This document shows, piece after piece, positions 63,148-64,000 of a DNA stretch of 64,000 nt. The notes under the pieces were generated by a model. The model was given only the letters and a program-made list of their open reading frames with translations. It ran no database searches and was not told the DNA's origin. The first letter of the stretch is position 1. Every line of letters begins with the position of its first letter. The translations under genes and the position numbers were made by a program. This DNA is from Chloroflexota bacterium (GTDB lineage Bacteria > Chloroflexota > UBA6077 > FW602-bin22): NCBI GenBank assembly GCA_004297775.1, contig SCUE01000005.1:57530-121529 (forward strand). The letters are read 5' to 3'.

Positions 63148-64000
63148 GTGCCCGATAAGAAAGTCCGCGTCGCAATCATCGGAGCCGGCTGGGCCGGCCA
63201 GACCCACGCCCGTTTCTACAAGCAACTTCCGTTCGTCGAGATCGTTGGCTGGGCCGACATGGTGCCGGGCAAGGCCGGTCAGGCGGCCGCGGCGGCTGGC
63301 ATCCCGGCGGACCGCGTCTTCGACGACTACAAGGAGATGCTGGCCAAAGTCGAGATCGACGGCGTCAGCGTCTGTACCTTCAACATGGGTCACCGCGAGC
63401 CGGCCGTCTACGCGCTGCAGCAGGGCAAGCATGTCCTGCTGGAGAAGCCGATGGCGGCCACGCTTGAAGACGCGACCGCGATCATGCGGGCCTGGGAGAA
63501 GACCGATCGAATCTTGATGGTCGGATTCCAGCCGGATTTCTCGGCTCAGCATCAGGCCGCCAAGCAGATCGTCGACTCCGGTGTACTGGGCGACATCTAC
63601 TATTCGGAGGCGACGACTCACCGTCGGTTCGGCATTCCGGGCGGCAACTTCGTCAAGAAGTCGACCGCGGGCTATGGCACGCTCGTGGACACGGGTGTCT
63701 ACGCGATCCACAACAACCTGTGGCTGATGGGCGATCCGAAACCGGTCAGCGTCACCGCCATCACCGGCAATCCGCTCGCCAAGGCCTACAAGGGCGTGCG
63801 GCAAGCCTTCGGCGGACCGTGGACGGCATCCGAGTTCGAGGTCGAAGAGTATGCGTTCGCGTTCGTTCGGTTCGACAACGGCTCGGCGATGACGATCAAG
63901 TCGACCTGGGCGGCGCACGCCGACACGCTCGGCCGGACCTTCTTCCTCGGCACGAAGGGCGGTCTCGCGCTCGATCCGCTTGAGTTGTACGTCAACCAGC
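63148..64000 (+). CDS. Gfo/Idh/MocA-family oxidoreductase, truncated by window end
   Basis: The first 284 residues of a sugar/cyclitol dehydrogenase; the frame is open at the window edge. The Rossmann motif is VAIIGAGWAGQTHARFYKQL (about 8-27), followed by LEKPMAATLEDATAIM (about 97-112) and DTGVYAIHNNLWLMGDP (about 181-197), the substrate-domain segment with the catalytic-region His. AAGGAG lies before the GTG. It is distinct in sequence from the Gfo/Idh protein at 9171-10307. The cupin gene upstream overlaps its regulatory region. Confidence 0.88.
   Translation, partial: MPDKKVRVAIIGAGWAGQTHARFYKQLPFVEIVGWADMVPGKAGQAAAAAGIPADRVFDDYKEMLAKVEIDGVSVCTFNMGHREPAVYALQQGKHVLLEKPMAATLEDATAIMRAWEKTDRILMVGFQPDFSAQHQAAKQIVDSGVLGDIYYSEATTHRRFGIPGGNFVKKSTAGYGTLVDTGVYAIHNNLWLMGDPKPVSVTAITGNPLAKAYKGVRQAFGGPWTASEFEVEEYAFAFVRFDNGSAMTIKSTWAAHADTLGRTFFLGTKGGLALDPLELYVNQ

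Overview
This is a GC-rich, gene-dense bacterial chromosome segment. It has short intergenic gaps, many GTG and some TTG starts, and no tRNA, rRNA, CRISPR array or intact insertion sequence that I could find. The lineage hints are indirect. They are lipoprotein substrate-binding proteins with Pro/Ala/Lys-rich linkers after the lipobox, Thr-Pro-rich linkers in secreted proteins, no lipopolysaccharide genes, and many start codons placed 5-9 bases after a TANNNT (-10-like) box with no Shine-Dalgarno sequence. I infer a Chloroflexota-like organism with moderate confidence; another high-GC monoderm is possible.

Layout. 0-19.5 kb is mostly housekeeping and metabolism: an M20 amidohydrolase, a dehydrogenase-PepT pair, CysE, cupins, an orphan HlyD-type adaptor, a VOC protein, a PAP2 membrane phosphatase, a Gfo/Idh oxidoreductase, an M29 aminopeptidase, GltX, an SGNH lipoprotein, an enolase-superfamily enzyme, SUI1/YciH, and a coupled PssA-PmtA-like phospholipid pair. 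At 17.4-18.4 kb lies a decayed patch. It holds the tail of a MutY-like glycosylase, a frameshifted NYN-domain gene and a 34-base direct repeat. A phosphatase and an EVE-domain gene follow.

19.7-31.8 kb carries LigA and then a signalling neighbourhood. An MFS-HEAT-cyclic-nucleotide-binding fusion (+) faces a three-gene minus-strand operon that encodes a class III nucleotidyl cyclase/AAA/TPR protein, an HD-GYP phosphodiesterase and a K+ channel with RCK domains on both sides of the pore. This is the most interesting grouping in the window. RdgB follows.

31.9-41.4 kb holds GDPD, DAHP synthase, an MFS exporter, a diacylglycerol kinase-like protein, a methyltransferase, an amidohydrolase/Ldh-type dehydrogenase pair, a CpXC protein, an SH3-NlpC/P60 hydrolase and an aldo/keto reductase.

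41.6-57.2 kb carries two carbohydrate ABC transporters. The first (+) has a 15-bp perfect hairpin between the binding-protein and permease genes and is followed by a D-2-hydroxyacid dehydrogenase. The second lies in an eight-gene minus-strand catabolic operon: GntR/FCD regulator, large glycosidase-like protein, two SDRs, binding protein, two permeases and an epimerase.

57.5-64 kb holds a 12-kelch/PQQ-propeller surface protein with an overlapping small lipoprotein, WecB, a membrane-anchored SWIM-like protein, a cupin and a truncated Gfo/Idh oxidoreductase at the window edge.
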